Source: Aestuariibaculum lutulentum (GTDB taxonomy: Bacteria; Bacteroidota; Bacteroidia; Flavobacteriales; Flavobacteriaceae). From it: a stretch of DNA of 64,000 nucleotides. The notes under the pieces are model-generated. The model was not told where the DNA came from, did not search any database, and was given only the letters and a program-made list of their open reading frames with translations. Of the stretch, positions 9,601 through 18,638 are shown in pieces. The DNA lies in contig NZ_CP136709.1 in NCBI RefSeq assembly GCF_032926325.1, positions 3,256,501 to 3,320,500 on the forward strand, written 5' to 3'. The translations under genes and the position numbers were made by a program. Position 1 is the first letter of the stretch, and each line of letters begins with the position of its first letter.

Positions 9601-10794
9601 TTACGCGATCTTTTCAAGTAACAACCCGGTAGCTGTTAGTCCAGGTCCAAAAGCTATGGCGATAATTTTTGTATTGACTTTAATTTCAGGGTCATTTATA
9701 ATTTTTTGAAATATATGAGGTACAGTCGCAGAAGACATATTTCCTTTATGTTTTAATATATCATACGACCAATGCGCTCTATTACTATCAATATTTAATT
9801 CATTTACGACATAATCAATAATTTTTGGTCCCCCAGGATGAATAGCATAATAAATGGATTCTTTTTCAGATTCAAAATCTAAACCAATTTTGTTGCACAT
9901 GGCTATAATAAACTCCTTAATATTCTTTCTGATAAAAACAGGCACACGTTTAGAAAGAGTCATTAAAAAACTATATTCTCCTAAATCCCAGGTCATATCT
10001 TCTAGGGAATCAGGAATAATAACTTCATGTGAGGCGAGAATTTTTAAACCGGCTCTATTGTTTTTAATCCCTTCTTTATAAAAGAGATTTTCGTCATAGA
10101 GAGAATAACCTATAAATCCATCTGAAAATAATGAACAAATCATCGTATTGGCCGCTGAAAATTCTGTTAAATTCAAATGAACCGAGAGCAATTCTGTATG
10201 GATAATATCTACACGACCTTTAGTATCACTCAATGATAATAACCCTGAACCTGTTCTTATAGCTGGAAAAGCTCCATAACACCCCATATGATACGAGTGA
10301 GTAACCTTTACATCATTCCAATCTCGATTTATTACAGCTTCCTGAGCCAAGCTGGGAGAAGAATAGCCAGAACAAGTTACATGTATAATATGCTCAGGTT
10401 TGTTTGCGATGTATTCATAGAACTTATTAAAAACATGCCCTAATTTTGTTTTAAACCAATCCATACGCATCTCTATTTTTGGACCATAGTGGCTATCTTC
10501 TAAAAATTCAAATCCTTTTGGAAAGATGTATTTAGAGGGGTCTGTGTTAACCATTTCTTTTGCTATAAATGTCTCTATTTCATCGAAAAGTAATACTTGA
10601 CGCTTTTCTATATTAGCCGAAGAAATGGCATATTTATCTACATGCTCCGAGACTTCTTTAAAACTTATATTTTTATTCGATTTTGTATTTTGAAAGAAGT
10701 GATATAAAAATTTAGTGTATTGATTAATTAAGTCTTGATTTATTAATTTTCCAACCAGAATTGGATGGAAATTAGAGAGGATAATAGCATTCAT
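9601..10794 (-). CDS. Type III polyketide synthase-like (chalcone synthase family) protein
   Basis: 397 residues, the usual length for the family. The thiolase-fold catalytic triad can be placed: Cys172 in YHMGCYGAFPAIR, His319 in AIHPGGPKI and Asn352 in KGNMSSATV. The C-terminus carries the expected AFGPGLTATG loop. Such enzymes condense malonyl-CoA onto an acyl-CoA starter without an acyl carrier protein, giving pyrones or resorcinols. The gene stands alone: the tailoring methyltransferase or oxidoreductase often found next to bacterial homologues is missing here. The family call is strong from the triad; the product cannot be told. A ketoacyl-ACP synthase III-like role is the alternative. 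Confidence 0.82.
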   Translation of the reverse strand: MNAIILSNFHPILVGKLINQDLINQYTKFLYHFFQNTKSNKNISFKEVSEHVDKYAISSANIEKRQVLLFDEIETFIAKEMVNTDPSKYIFPKGFEFLEDSHYGPKIEMRMDWFKTKLGHVFNKFYEYIANKPEHIIHVTCSGYSSPSLAQEAVINRDWNDVKVTHSYHMGCYGAFPAIRTGSGLLSLSDTKGRVDIIHTELLSVHLNLTEFSAANTMICSLFSDGFIGYSLYDENLFYKEGIKNNRAGLKILASHEVIIPDSLEDMTWDLGEYSFLMTLSKRVPVFIRKNIKEFIIAMCNKIGLDFESEKESIYYAIHPGGPKIIDYVVNELNIDSNRAHWSYDILKHKGNMSSATVPHIFQKIINDPEIKVNTKIIAIAFGPGLTATGLLLEKIA

Positions 10795-10890
10795 GTCGAA
10801 ATAGTTTACTCGTTATCATAAAGTTACGAAATTCTGAGTTGCTACTATTGTTAAAATGCTGGTTTTTAGTGAATATCGGAGATTAAAAAA

Positions 10891-11745
10891 TTATATCTGT
10901 CTGGTTAATGTGTCATAAGACACTATTTCTGAAATAATATTTAAGGCATGAAGTTCTTTTTGAGTATTCATAACAGTTTCCTCATTAATTAAACTTTGGG
11001 ACCATTCGGTGATACTTAACCATTCCTGAACGTCTTCTAATTTTTGTTCATAACGATTGGCAATGGTTTTATCTATATTTGGAATAGCTTTAAAATCAGC
11101 AGTGTTGTTGTTGATGATGTCTAAAATCGTTTTTAAGTCATCCTTGTTATTCTCTATAAAATCCTCACGAACAGCAATTACAAAACATGGCCAGGGTGTA
11201 GGGCAGTTGCCAATATTTCTGAAAACACCTCTGTCCACAATGGGTTTAGTGGTAAATTTTTCCCACATGAAATAATCGGCAGTACCATCTGTTAAACCTT
11301 CAATAGCGCCTTCTAAATCTCTTATAACTTCAAAATCTAAATCGTTTTCTAGGTCCCAATTGTGGTTTTCAGCATTGATATAAGCCATTAAATGAGAGCC
11401 CGAACCATACCTGCTAATTGCTGCTTTGGTGCCTTTTAAATCTTGAACGGTTTTATAGGGTGAATCATGAGCTACATGAATTCCCCAGTTTAAAGGCGTT
11501 TGAATAAATGTTTGTACAATCTTACTGGGGTTTCCTTCAATAATATCTTTAATAATACCTTCTGTAAGGATTATGGCAATATCAATTTCTTTTTCACGTA
11601 ACGCTTTACACATGGCACCGGTACCTCCAGGATAATCGTTCCAACGCAGATTAATCCCTTTCTCTTTGTATTCTCCGTTTTTTAAGGTTAAATACCAGGG
11701 TAAATTGAAATGTTCAGGTACACCGCCAATAGTTACTTTCTTCAT
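10891..11745 (-). CDS. NMT1/THI5-like substrate-binding protein without signal peptide
   Basis: 284 residues with the periplasmic-binding-protein type II fold of the SsuA/NMT1/THI5 group: a VTIGGVPEHFNLPWYL start, a GGTGAMCKAL loop, DIAIILTEG, and DLKGTKAAISRYGSGSH. The N-terminus goes straight into the first strand, with no signal peptide or lipobox, so it should stay in the cytoplasm. It is the last gene of a five-gene operon, 13 nt after the nucleoside phosphorylase. No ABC permease or ATPase lies nearby, so uptake seems unlikely; a cytoplasmic enzyme or sensor is the inference. The ligand is unknown. Confidence 0.7.
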   Translation of the reverse strand: MKKVTIGGVPEHFNLPWYLTLKNGEYKEKGINLRWNDYPGGTGAMCKALREKEIDIAIILTEGIIKDIIEGNPSKIVQTFIQTPLNWGIHVAHDSPYKTVQDLKGTKAAISRYGSGSHLMAYINAENHNWDLENDLDFEVIRDLEGAIEGLTDGTADYFMWEKFTTKPIVDRGVFRNIGNCPTPWPCFVIAVREDFIENNKDDLKTILDIINNNTADFKAIPNIDKTIANRYEQKLEDVQEWLSITEWSQSLINEETVMNTQKELHALNIISEIVSYDTLTRQI

Positions 11746-11758
11746 GAATCCTCTACGT

Positions 11759-12628
11759 TTATGCTAAAATTTTATTAAGTGTATAAGTTATGAGTTTTTC
11801 TATGGTTTCGGAAGGGTTTTTACTAAAATCTCCTGTAGCGCGATTGGCAATAATAGCATTTAAGGACACTGCGTGATGTCCTAAAAGTTTCGATAAACCA
11901 TAAATGGCGGACGTTTCCATTTCCAGATTAGTTACTTGATATCCGTCGAAACTAAAGCTGTCAATTTTCGTATTTAAATCAGGATCTTGGAGCGGCAGTC
12001 TTAGAACGCGGCCCTGAGGTCCGTAGAATCCGCCTGCCGTAAGTGTAACACCTTTGTAAATATTGTCATCAATTAACTTTTTTTCTAATGATTCGCTATT
12101 TTTAACAAGTATAGGACGTGCTTTATTTGTGCTCCAGTAGGTATGTTTTATAAAGGCTGCTTCGTAATCAGGGTTGCATATATTTTCCATTTGATAGGCG
12201 TGAAGCATACCGTTAATATCTAAACCTGCAGAGCTCAAAACAAAACTATCTACAGGGATAGAAGCTTGTAATGCTCCTGATGTTCCAATACGAATCAGGT
12301 TTAGCGATGTTAAATTTGTTTTTGGTAATCGGGTTTCTAAATCTATATTGACTAAAGCATCCAATTCGTTTAAAACAATGTCGATATTATCGGGACCAAT
12401 ACCTGTGGAGATTACTGAAATACGTTTTCCATTAAGATTCCCGGTATGAGTTTTGAATTCGCGCTTTTGAGTTTTGAATTCAATAGCGTCGAAGTGTTTA
12501 GATACTTTGTCAACCCGATCCTGATCACCGACTAAAATAATAGTCTCAGCAATGTGTTCTGGTTTTAAATTCAAATGATAAACACTACCATCTGGATTTA
12601 GTATAAGTTCGGATGCTTTAATACTCAT
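11759..12628 (-). CDS. Nucleoside phosphorylase (PNP/UDP family)
   Basis: 289 residues. Family motifs appear in order: GDQDRV phosphate loop (about 34-39), STGIGPDN (about 74-81), RIGTSGALQ (about 113-121), and an LEMETSAIYG segment that normally binds the ribose hydroxyls. The enzyme cleaves a nucleoside with phosphate to a free base and ribose 1-phosphate; the motif set is closest to uridine phosphorylase-like proteins, but the base is not certain. It starts 1 nt after the stop of the DUF1835 gene, so the two are probably translationally coupled. Confidence 0.85.
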   Translation of the reverse strand: MSIKASELILNPDGSVYHLNLKPEHIAETIILVGDQDRVDKVSKHFDAIEFKTQKREFKTHTGNLNGKRISVISTGIGPDNIDIVLNELDALVNIDLETRLPKTNLTSLNLIRIGTSGALQASIPVDSFVLSSAGLDINGMLHAYQMENICNPDYEAAFIKHTYWSTNKARPILVKNSESLEKKLIDDNIYKGVTLTAGGFYGPQGRVLRLPLQDPDLNTKIDSFSFDGYQVTNLEMETSAIYGLSKLLGHHAVSLNAIIANRATGDFSKNPSETIEKLITYTLNKILA

Positions 12629-12629
12629 G

Positions 12630-13559
12630 TTATGCGTTTTTTACTAATCGGTTGATGGTGCTGTTAAATTGAAAATCCATTTTTTTTACACCACCAAAAA
12701 CCATACGATTATCAAGTTCAGAAAGATAACGATGCGTTCCCAATAAGACTTCATGTCCCTTTCGGTTAAGGATTAGTTTGTCTTTATGAACGTCAATATA
12801 AACCATAAGGTTGCCTATAATTCTCAAAAGCTGTAAATCACCATAACCGTAAAACCCTTGAAAATGCAGGGCATATCCCAGTAAATGATTCGTTGAATTC
12901 ACTTCGATATCTCTAACTATCTCAAGAATATTTCTTTCTAAATTGTTTAAGCCATCTTTTGTTGCGGGAAAGCGTTCTAAATGGGCTTTTAAACAACTGC
13001 TTAAATAGTCGAATGAGGAGTTTTTTACAATAAAAGGCTTGAGTAAATTATGGTCTTTTCCACAATAAATATTCCAAACGGTGCGGGCCAAATCGATATC
13101 TTCGGGAGTTAATTTTACTTTGTTGTTGTAATGTCTTAATAACTGCCCGGTGGTTAATTCGGCTAAACCTTTCATGTTTTCACTTCGTTTTACCCGACCA
13201 CTACATACCAAATAGAGCGGAAGTTTTATTTTTTTTTGCTGAATTAAACTGATTACCGCTATCATGTTAATATGGCAAAATAAGTCGTATTCAAACCAAA
13301 GGATAATTTCTGTAAAATCTTCGGTGTGATTTAGAAGATCTAAAGCTGATTTTATCTTTTCAATTTCTAAATCGATTTGATAGAAGTCATTGAAGAATTG
13401 TTTTCTAAGCTCGTAAAACTCCTTGGAATATACCTGTTCAACCGTTGGTCCTTCGCATAACATTTCCTGCCAGGTAAGCATTGTCCCGTCTATATTTAAC
13501 TCATTTAAACGATTGGTTAAAACAGTTCCGTTGGTAATATGTAGCGAAGTTTCACTCAT
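12630..13559 (-). CDS. DUF1835 domain-containing protein
   Basis: 309 residues. The N-terminal part (LHITNGTVLTNRLNEL, then LTWQEMLCEGP) is the DUF1835 signature, and the C-terminal half (LLGYALHFQGFYGYGD) fits the companion domain found in the same proteins. There is no signal peptide or membrane segment. The role is unknown. It is the third gene of the operon, 3 nt after the SUI1-type gene and 1 nt before the phosphorylase, so stoichiometric expression with both is expected. Confidence 0.8.
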   Translation of the reverse strand: MSETSLHITNGTVLTNRLNELNIDGTMLTWQEMLCEGPTVEQVYSKEFYELRKQFFNDFYQIDLEIEKIKSALDLLNHTEDFTEIILWFEYDLFCHINMIAVISLIQQKKIKLPLYLVCSGRVKRSENMKGLAELTTGQLLRHYNNKVKLTPEDIDLARTVWNIYCGKDHNLLKPFIVKNSSFDYLSSCLKAHLERFPATKDGLNNLERNILEIVRDIEVNSTNHLLGYALHFQGFYGYGDLQLLRIIGNLMVYIDVHKDKLILNRKGHEVLLGTHRYLSELDNRMVFGGVKKMDFQFNSTINRLVKNA

Positions 13560-13562
13560 TAA

Positions 13563-13892
13563 TTATCCGCCAACACGCTTAACAAGAAACCCTTTGTCTT
13601 TAAGCATTTGCATGATTTTGTCGCGGTAGTCGCCTTGAATAATGATTTTATCATCTTTAAAACTTCCACCAACACTTAAAGCCGTTTTTATATCTTTGGC
13701 TAATAGTTTAAAATCGCTTGTAGCTCCGGTATAACCTTCTATAATAGTTATGGGTTTGCCTTTACGTTTTTCGTATTTACAAATTAAAGGGTCATCTTGC
13801 ATCCAGATATCATTTCCTTCAGGAGTTTCTTCAATAGGGTCTTCAGACACGTGATCTGGAAACAGATTTTTTAACTGGTCTTGTAAATCCAT
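13563..13892 (-). CDS. SUI1/eIF1-type translation factor (YciH-like)
   Basis: 109 residues. The C-terminal ~75 residues form the SUI1 fold: GKPITIIEGYTG, LLAKDIKTALSVGGS, IIIQGDYRDKIMQML, GFLVKRVGG. Bacterial homologues (YciH) influence start-codon and initiator-tRNA fidelity on the 30S subunit; eIF1 is the eukaryotic relative. The acidic N-terminal ~35 residues are variable in the family. It sits 4 nt after the 2OG-oxygenase gene and 3 nt before the DUF1835 gene. Confidence 0.88.
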   Translation of the reverse strand: MDLQDQLKNLFPDHVSEDPIEETPEGNDIWMQDDPLICKYEKRKGKPITIIEGYTGATSDFKLLAKDIKTALSVGGSFKDDKIIIQGDYRDKIMQMLKDKGFLVKRVGG

Positions 13893-13896
13893 TATT

Positions 13897-14847
13897 TTAT
13901 TTTTTGATAAGTCCTAACTCTATTAAACGTTCCGTTAAAAATTCACCTGCAGTAATATCTTCAAATGCCTTAGGTGTATTTTCGTCTACACAACTGTCTA
14001 AAACATCTAATTTCATACCGCTAATAGGGTGCATAAAAAACGGAATAGAGTAGCGCGAAGTACCCCAAAGTTCTTTTGGTGGGTTTACCACGCGGTGTAT
14101 GGTCGATTTTAGTTTATTGTTAGTGTGTCGGGAAAGCATATCTCCAACATTAATCATTAATTCGTCGGGCTCGGCAATAGCATCAATCCATTCGCCTTTG
14201 TGGTTTTGTACCTGTAAACCACGTCCTTGAGCTCCCATTAACAAAGTAATTAAATTAATATCTCCGTGGGCTGCAGCTCGAACCGCTTCTTTTGGTTCTT
14301 CGGTAATTGGGGGATAGTGAATTGGGCGAAGAATAGAATTACCATTGTGAATATACCCATCAAAATAAGTTTCCTCTAAACCTAAATGAAGTGCTAAAGC
14401 ACGTAACACGTATTTAGCGGTTTTCTCCAGCATTTGATAGGTTTCTTTGCCAACTTTATTGAATTCAGGTAATTCTTCAACAATAACGTTGTCCGGATAT
14501 TCAGCTTTTAATTTGTCGTCATCTTCCACATATTGTCCAAAATGCCAGAATTCCTTTAAATCACCTTCTTTTTTACCTTTTGCACTTTCTTTTCCGAAAG
14601 ACACATAACCACGTTGGCCACCTATGCCAGGTATTTCATATTTCTGTTTGGTTTCAAGCGGTAAACTGAAAAAGTTTTTAACTTCTGTATACAGATTTTC
14701 AACTAAGGTGTCATCAAGAAAATGACCTTTTAAAGCAACGAAACCAATCTCTTCGTAAGCTTTACCTATGGCATCAACAAATTTTTGTTTTCTGGAAGCA
14801 TCACCCGAAATAAAATCGGATAAATCTACACTTGGAATTACATTCAT
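13897..14847 (-). CDS. 2-oxoglutarate/Fe(II) oxygenase, isopenicillin N synthase family
   Basis: 316 residues. The N-terminal DIOX_N region (IPSVDLSDF, EEIGFVALKGH) is followed by the Fe(II)/2OG core. Iron ligands are His194 and Asp196 (AAHGDIN) and His251 (STIHRVVNP); 2OG is bound by Arg265-x-Ser267 (RYSIPFF). This is the complete facial triad of an active soluble dioxygenase. It is the first gene of the five-gene operon and has a TAnnTTTG -7 box about 30 nt upstream. The substrate is unknown; small-molecule hydroxylation or ring formation is typical of the family. Confidence 0.88.
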   Translation of the reverse strand: MNVIPSVDLSDFISGDASRKQKFVDAIGKAYEEIGFVALKGHFLDDTLVENLYTEVKNFFSLPLETKQKYEIPGIGGQRGYVSFGKESAKGKKEGDLKEFWHFGQYVEDDDKLKAEYPDNVIVEELPEFNKVGKETYQMLEKTAKYVLRALALHLGLEETYFDGYIHNGNSILRPIHYPPITEEPKEAVRAAAHGDINLITLLMGAQGRGLQVQNHKGEWIDAIAEPDELMINVGDMLSRHTNNKLKSTIHRVVNPPKELWGTSRYSIPFFMHPISGMKLDVLDSCVDENTPKAFEDITAGEFLTERLIELGLIKK

Positions 14848-14876
14848 GTGGGATTTTTTTAAAATATGACTCTATA

Positions 14877-14884
14877 CAAATGTA
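14877..14884 (-). promoter_or_regulatory. Bacteroidetes -7 box for the five-gene operon
   Basis: CAAATGTA on the plus strand reads TACATTTG on the minus strand, a full match to TAnnTTTG, about 30 nt before the ATG of the oxygenase gene. No clear -33 element was seen. Confidence 0.5.
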
Positions 14885-14915
14885 CAAAAACATTGCTAAG
14901 TTTAGAGTAATGAAA

Positions 14916-14950
14916 TTTGTTTATCAACCACTAAATTTATGTTATATTTG
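14916..14950 (+). promoter_or_regulatory. Bacteroidetes promoter for the E1 fusion gene
   Basis: TTTG at 14916-14919 (-33 element) and TATATTTG at 14943-14950 (-7 element) are 23 nt apart. The predicted start lies about 46 nt downstream. It is divergent from the oxygenase operon promoter. Confidence 0.6.
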
Positions 14951-14995
14951 ATTAAAATCAAACCGCTAAACGACACTTAATTACACTTGTTATCT

Positions 14996-16972
14996 ATGGA
15001 ATTTAACACCGAATTTCTGAATCCTGATTTGCAAATTGAACTTTACAAAGCGCTTTTGAAACCTCGATTAATAGAAGATAAAATGCTTGTTTTACTGCGT
15101 CAGGGAAAAATTAGTAAATGGTTTTCAGGTATTGGGCAAGAGGCGATTGCAGTTGGCGTAACGATGGCTCTAGATGCCGAAGAATACATTTTACCCATGC
15201 ATAGAAATTTAGGGGTTTTCACCACTCGAAATATACCTTTATATCGTTTGTTTGGGCAGTGGCAAGGTAAGGTGTCCGGGTTTACCAAAGGGCGTGATCG
15301 TTCATTTCATTTTGGAACTCAGGAGTACAAGATTATTGGGATGATTTCGCATTTGGGTCCACAATTAGGTGTTGCTGATGGCATTGCTTTGGCATCTAAA
15401 TTGAATAATAAAAAACAGGTAACAGCTGTTTTTACAGGTGAAGGTGGCACCAGTGAAGGAGACTTTCACGAAGCTTTAAACGTCGCTTCAGTATGGCAAT
15501 TACCAGTGTTGTTTTGTGTTGAAAACAATGGATATGGACTTTCCACACCAACGAACGAGCAATATCGCTGCGAAAATATTGCAGACCGTGGCGTTGGTTA
15601 TGGTATGGAATCGCATATTGTGGATGGAAATAATATTATTGAAGTCTACACCAAAGTTTCAGAAATAGCTAAAAGTGTTCGGGAGTATCCGCGTCCGGTT
15701 TTAATTGAATTTAAGACGTTTAGAATGCGGGGGCATGAAGAGGCTAGCGGAACGAAATACGTTCCTCAAGAACTTATGGATGCCTGGGCGGAAAAAGATC
15801 CTGTTGAAAATTATGAGCGCTTTTTGAAAGATTCTGGTGTTTTAAATGAAGAACAAATTGACGTTATCAAGGCGGATTTCACAAAAGAAATTACTGATAA
15901 TTTGCAGTTGGCTTTTGATGAAGATGATATTACTCCTGATTTAAGTAATGAATTGAATGATGTTTATCATAGTTTTGATTTTCAATTAGTTGAATCAAGT
16001 CATGAAAATCAAGAAATGAGATTCGTTGATGCTGTTTCCGAAGGTTTAAAACAAAGCATGCAACATCATGACAATCTGGTGATTATGGGGCAGGATATTG
16101 CAGAATACGGTGGCGTCTTTAAAATCACTGAAGGCTTCGTTGAAGCTTTCGGAAAGGAACGTGTACGTAATACACCGATTTGCGAATCCGCTATTATCGA
16201 AACAGCCATGGGCTTATCAATAGCTGGTATAAAAAGTGTGGTTGAGCTTCAGTTTGCCGATTTTGTATCTTCAGGATTTAATCCGGTAGTTAATTATTTA
16301 GCGAAGAGTTTTTATCGCTGGGGACAAGTTGCCGATGTTGTTTTAAGGATGCCTTGTGGAGCAGGGGTTGGTGCCGGACCATTTCATTCACAAACCAATG
16401 AAGCCTGGTTCACTAAAACTCCGGGATTAAAAGTGGTTTACCCTGCGTTTCCGTATGATGCTAAAGGCTTGTTAAATACTGCAATTAACGATCCGAATCC
16501 AGTGTTGTTTTTTGAACATAAAGCATTGTATCGTACCATAAAACAAGATGTGCCTACAGATTATTACACCTTACCATTTGGAAAAGCATCATTTATTAGA
16601 ACAGGGGAGCAGGTATCTGTTGTCACCTATGGAGCAGGAGTGCACTGGGCATTAGATGTTTTAGAAAAGCTTCAGCATATTCAAGCCGATTTAATAGATT
16701 TAAGAACACTACAGCCATTGGATATCGACGCCCTTTATACATCGGTCAGAAAAACAGGTCGTGTTATTATCTTACAGGAAGATTCCTTATTTGGAGGTAT
16801 TGCCAGTGATCTTTCTGCTTTGATAGCAGAACATTGTTTTGAATATTTGGATGCGCCAATTAAACGCGTAGCAAGTTTAGATACGCCTATTCCGTTTAAC
16901 AAGGCTTTAGAAGCACAATATCTTGCCAAATCACGCTTTGAAAAATCGCTTTTTGAATTGGTGAATTATTAG
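14996..16972 (+). CDS. Branched-chain 2-oxoacid dehydrogenase E1, alpha-beta fusion
   Basis: 658 residues from the ATG at 14996; a TTG nine bases upstream is possible but less likely. The N-terminal half is the alpha subunit with the thiamine diphosphate motif: GEGGTSEGDFHEALN at about 148-162, ending in the conserved ENN at 176-178. The C-terminal half (from about 340, MRFVDAVSEGLKQSM) is the beta subunit, with DIAEYGGVF and the transketolase C-terminal domain. E1 decarboxylates branched-chain 2-oxoacids and passes the acyl group to a lipoyl E2. Single-chain E1 is common in Bacteroidetes. The E2 and E3 genes are not in the window. Confidence 0.92.
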   Translation: MEFNTEFLNPDLQIELYKALLKPRLIEDKMLVLLRQGKISKWFSGIGQEAIAVGVTMALDAEEYILPMHRNLGVFTTRNIPLYRLFGQWQGKVSGFTKGRDRSFHFGTQEYKIIGMISHLGPQLGVADGIALASKLNNKKQVTAVFTGEGGTSEGDFHEALNVASVWQLPVLFCVENNGYGLSTPTNEQYRCENIADRGVGYGMESHIVDGNNIIEVYTKVSEIAKSVREYPRPVLIEFKTFRMRGHEEASGTKYVPQELMDAWAEKDPVENYERFLKDSGVLNEEQIDVIKADFTKEITDNLQLAFDEDDITPDLSNELNDVYHSFDFQLVESSHENQEMRFVDAVSEGLKQSMQHHDNLVIMGQDIAEYGGVFKITEGFVEAFGKERVRNTPICESAIIETAMGLSIAGIKSVVELQFADFVSSGFNPVVNYLAKSFYRWGQVADVVLRMPCGAGVGAGPFHSQTNEAWFTKTPGLKVVYPAFPYDAKGLLNTAINDPNPVLFFEHKALYRTIKQDVPTDYYTLPFGKASFIRTGEQVSVVTYGAGVHWALDVLEKLQHIQADLIDLRTLQPLDIDALYTSVRKTGRVIILQEDSLFGGIASDLSALIAEHCFEYLDAPIKRVASLDTPIPFNKALEAQYLAKSRFEKSLFELVNY

Positions 16973-17109
16973 TAAAGTGTTTGATTTCAAGTTTTTAAGA
17001 TGAAAATTTGTCAGGTTTTATGAAATTTTTTCAGGTAAAATAGCTTGGTATTTTTTTTGTTTAAACATGTATTGAAATGATATGTTTAACAATAAAAAAC
17101 AGAATAGTT

Positions 17110-17586
17110 ATGAGTACTTTAATTCCAACAACTAAAAATGGTAATAAAATTTCAGACTCTAACTTTAATTTATTACCGAATTTAACATCTTGGTTTGATG
17201 ATATTTTAGGCAGCCGATTAGGAACGGAATTTATGCCTAATTTTAACACAGGCATGTCTTTACCTGCCGTAAATGTCAAGAATTCTGAGGACCATTTTAC
17301 TATAGAAATGGCTGTGCCAGGACTTAAAAAATCAGATTTCGACATTAACATGGATAATAATGTTTTGTCTATTGGTGTAGCGTCTAAGGTTGAAAATAAA
17401 AATGAAAACGAACGTTATACACGCAGAGAGTTTGGTTATTCTTCATTTAAAAGAACCTTCACCATTCCAGACTCTGTGAATACGGAAGGTATAAAAGCTG
17501 AATATAATGATGGTATATTAAAAATTCATCTGCCTAAAAAGGAAGAAGCCAAAGTTAAGCCCGTAAAGAAAATAGATATTTCCTAA
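17110..17586 (+). CDS. Small heat-shock protein (Hsp20/alpha-crystallin)
   Basis: 158 residues from the ATG at 17110; an upstream ATG at 17077 would add 11 atypical residues. The alpha-crystallin domain spans about 45-150, with VPGLKKSDFDI, the VLSIGVASK strand and the conserved YNDGILKIHLPK. The C-terminal IDI gives the I-x-I tail that docks between dimers. ATP-independent holdase for unfolding proteins in the cytoplasm. A strong hairpin terminator follows, so it is monocistronic. Confidence 0.9.
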   Translation: MSTLIPTTKNGNKISDSNFNLLPNLTSWFDDILGSRLGTEFMPNFNTGMSLPAVNVKNSEDHFTIEMAVPGLKKSDFDINMDNNVLSIGVASKVENKNENERYTRREFGYSSFKRTFTIPDSVNTEGIKAEYNDGILKIHLPKKEEAKVKPVKKIDIS

Positions 17587-17590
17587 ATAA

Positions 17591-17620
17591 AAAAAGAGAG
17601 CTACAAAGCTCTCTTTTTTT
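17591..17620 (+). terminator. Rho-independent terminator after the Hsp20 gene
   Basis: AGAGAGCT and AGCTCTCT form a perfect stem around ACAA, with an A-run before it and seven T after it. Confidence 0.85.
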
Positions 17621-17672
17621 TAAGCATCCATAAGCTATAGTTTTTCGTATATTTAGTAAAATATAACTGATT

Positions 17673-18074
17673 TTGAGAACTTTTTCTTTATTTATTCTTT
17701 TGTTATTGTCATTCACTTTAATGTCTTACGATGTGCAGGATGATTATATTTGGCATGATTTAACTGTGACGGCCACGGCCTATAATTCTGTAGAATCGCA
17801 AACGAATTCCAAGCCCAGAATTACAGCATTTGGTGATAGTTTAAAACCGGGAATAAAAGTTATAGCGGTTTCAAGTGACCTTTACGCTAAAGGTCTTAAA
17901 TATAATACGCCTGTGAGAATAAAAGGGCTTGAAGGCGTGTATTATGTGAAAGACCGAATGCCTGCGCGCTGGAAAAACAAGATTGATATCTATATGGGAA
18001 CTGATGTAAAAGCTGCCAAAGCCTGGGGTAGACGAACGGTTTCCATTGCTTATGGCGAGCTTATTGATGAATAG
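17673..18074 (+). CDS. Secreted 3D-domain (double-psi beta-barrel) protein
   Basis: 133 residues. The only start giving a signal peptide is the TTG at 17673, since a TAA lies three codons upstream; an internal ATG would remove the hydrophobic stretch. After the leader (about 1-18) comes a 3D domain: TVTATAY, GIKVIAVSSDLY, VYYVKDRM and KIDIYMG supply the Asp residues the domain is named for. The fold is shared by RlpA and MltA, which act on peptidoglycan glycan strands, so a cell-wall role in the periplasm is inferred. Convergent with the ExbD gene, 6 nt apart. Confidence 0.75.
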   Translation: MRTFSLFILLLLSFTLMSYDVQDDYIWHDLTVTATAYNSVESQTNSKPRITAFGDSLKPGIKVIAVSSDLYAKGLKYNTPVRIKGLEGVYYVKDRMPARWKNKIDIYMGTDVKAAKAWGRRTVSIAYGELIDE

Positions 18075-18080
18075 TGGATT

Positions 18081-18638
18081 TTATTTTGTTTCGGCTTCCG
18101 AAATAATAAACGGGTAAGCTTCTTTTACCTTTTTAAATTCTTCTGCAGTTAACTCGTTTGCGGGTTTATTTAAAACATTTAAACAATAATCATTTCTCAG
18201 TTCATAATAGGCGGCAGTTAGTCTGTCCTGCACCTCAATAAACCGATTATAAGTGGTTTGTGGATGTGTTAATAAAGAAATAACGGCTTCAGATGGATTA
18301 TCAGAGCCTTTAGGGTTTTTAATCCCCGTACAGTAATGGCAAGATCCGTCTCCATTGTTATCTATAAATAATTTGGTTAAATCTTTCAGTTCGTCTAAAT
18401 CGATAATTTCGTTTTCCACCATAATTTCGTCTTTATTATTAATTGAAATACGAAATAAGTTGCGTTCAGGAATCACACTTTCACAATCTGAACCAGGCGG
18501 ACAGTCCGCAGGAAGTTTGCGATTAATTCCTTCATCAGATGAGATAGTAGCAGTTACTAAAAAGAAAATAAGTAATAAAAAGGCGATGTCTGCCATAGAA
18601 CCGGCATTAACTTCAGGATGTTGTTTTGAAAGTCGCAT
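18081..18638 (-). CDS. ExbD/TolR-family proton-channel subunit, solitary
   Basis: 185 residues. A short cytoplasmic N-terminus (MRLSKQHPEVNAGSMADIAF) leads into one membrane helix containing the proton-carrying Asp (MADIAFLLLIFFLV), then a periplasmic domain. In the ExbB-ExbD-TonB complex this subunit converts proton flow into energy for outer-membrane import. The periplasmic part is longer than usual and holds two insertions, one Cys-rich (SHYCTG region, PGSDCES). No exbB, tonB or second exbD is adjacent, although such genes are normally clustered. Confidence 0.85.
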   Translation of the reverse strand: MRLSKQHPEVNAGSMADIAFLLLIFFLVTATISSDEGINRKLPADCPPGSDCESVIPERNLFRISINNKDEIMVENEIIDLDELKDLTKLFIDNNGDGSCHYCTGIKNPKGSDNPSEAVISLLTHPQTTYNRFIEVQDRLTAAYYELRNDYCLNVLNKPANELTAEEFKKVKEAYPFIISEAETK

